Source of the DNA: Azospirillum soli
GTDB taxonomy: Bacteria; Pseudomonadota; Alphaproteobacteria; Azospirillales; Azospirillaceae
DNA: 64,000 bases
Assembly: GCF_017876165.1 (NCBI RefSeq)
Contig: NZ_JAGINQ010000021.1
Location: 1 to 64,000, forward strand
Direction of reading: 5' to 3'
In this document: piece after piece, positions 63,824 through 64,000 of the stretch
Layout: each line of letters opens with the position of its first letter
How positions within the stretch are numbered: the stretch's first letter is position 1
Translations under genes and position numbers: made by a program
Notes under the pieces: model-generated
The model's database searches: none
Told to the model about the DNA's origin: nothing
Seen by the model: the letters and a program-made list of their open reading frames with translations, nothing else

Positions 63824-64000
63824 GCACGCGTCGTCTTGGGATCGTCATGCACGGCGTGACCGGCCGCATGGGGATGAACCAGCACCTGATCCGCTCCATC
63901 CTCGCCATCCGGGCGCAGGGCGGTGTCGCGCTGTCCGACGGCACCCGCGTCATGCCCGATCCGATCCTGGTCGGCCGCAACGCCGACAAGATCCGCGCAT
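63820..64000 (+). CDS. Gfo/Idh/MocA-type oxidoreductase, N-terminal part (runs off window)
   Basis: 60 codons from ATG 63820, overlapping the preceding stop. [27 protein letters not shown] has the GxxGxMG NAD(P)-binding turn of the Gfo/Idh/MocA family, and [15 protein letters not shown] residues follow. The remainder lies outside the window. It is likely the next catabolic enzyme of the operon. Confidence 0.7.
   Translation, partial: MSTRRLGIVMHGVTGRMGMNQHLIRSILAIRAQGGVALSDGTRVMPDPILVGRNADKIRA

Overview
The window is GC-rich alphaproteobacterial DNA, most likely from a secondary replicon (megaplasmid or chromid) of an Azospirillum-like rhizobacterium. This rests on the codon bias, the ATGA-coupled operons, a chemoreceptor with a C-terminal PilZ domain, XRE-ParA fusion proteins, and a RepA_C-type initiator (31063-31998) flanked by a 15-bp iteron family (consensus CATCGCAAGAGTACG). 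The species is inferred. A tRNA-Tyr gene (37749-37834) sits on the same DNA, so the replicon may be a chromid rather than a dispensable plasmid.

Layout. 1-605: the end of an IS6-family element that has cut a serine resolvase. 1010-8636 (minus): a tightly coupled six-gene operon, read from the right as carrier protein, acyl-CoA dehydrogenase-like flavoprotein, truncated class II aaRS homologue (amino acid:[carrier protein] ligase), DUF1839 protein, GH2/beta-mannosidase-like protein and a double alpha/beta-hydrolase with non-serine nucleophile positions. This is the best candidate for an undescribed system: amino acid is loaded on a carrier protein, possibly oxidised, and possibly transferred to a glycan or other acceptor. 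8942-12361: OsmC, a parAB module with a candidate centromere, and an orphan ParB. 12741-16229: a MCP-PilZ receptor and a low-GC island with an unknown membrane protein. 16415-22526: two multicopper oxidases flanking a membrane-type GMC dehydrogenase (small subunit plus a frameshifted large subunit). 22640-26912: Bug-type binding protein, D-2-hydroxyacid dehydrogenase, Dcp peptidase. 26940-28897: three unrecognised genes.

29030-32400 is the replication and partition core: a second parAB, rep, and the iteron origin. 32493-37704 holds a PmtA-like methyltransferase, a complete sugar ABC transporter (binding protein, two permeases, ATPase) and a small VanZ-like protein. 38100-47405 is signalling: a giant kinase/ATPase/GAF/histidine kinase, then an orphan periplasmic binding protein coupled by ATGA to a hybrid histidine kinase. 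47402-49005 has a GNAT enzyme and a decayed IS5 transposase. 49103-56317 carries a DMT exporter, cupin, CoA-transferase, FAD/NAD(P) oxidoreductase, LysR regulator and LOG protein. 56321-58750 (minus) has DUF3750, a DeoR regulator and a dienelactone hydrolase. 58909 to the end is a TetR regulator, a palindromic operator and an operon for a SsuABC-type transporter, an enolase-superfamily enzyme and a Gfo/Idh/MocA-like enzyme cut by the window edge.

Most identifications come from reading motifs. No database search was run; positions of motifs within proteins are approximate unless a residue number is given.
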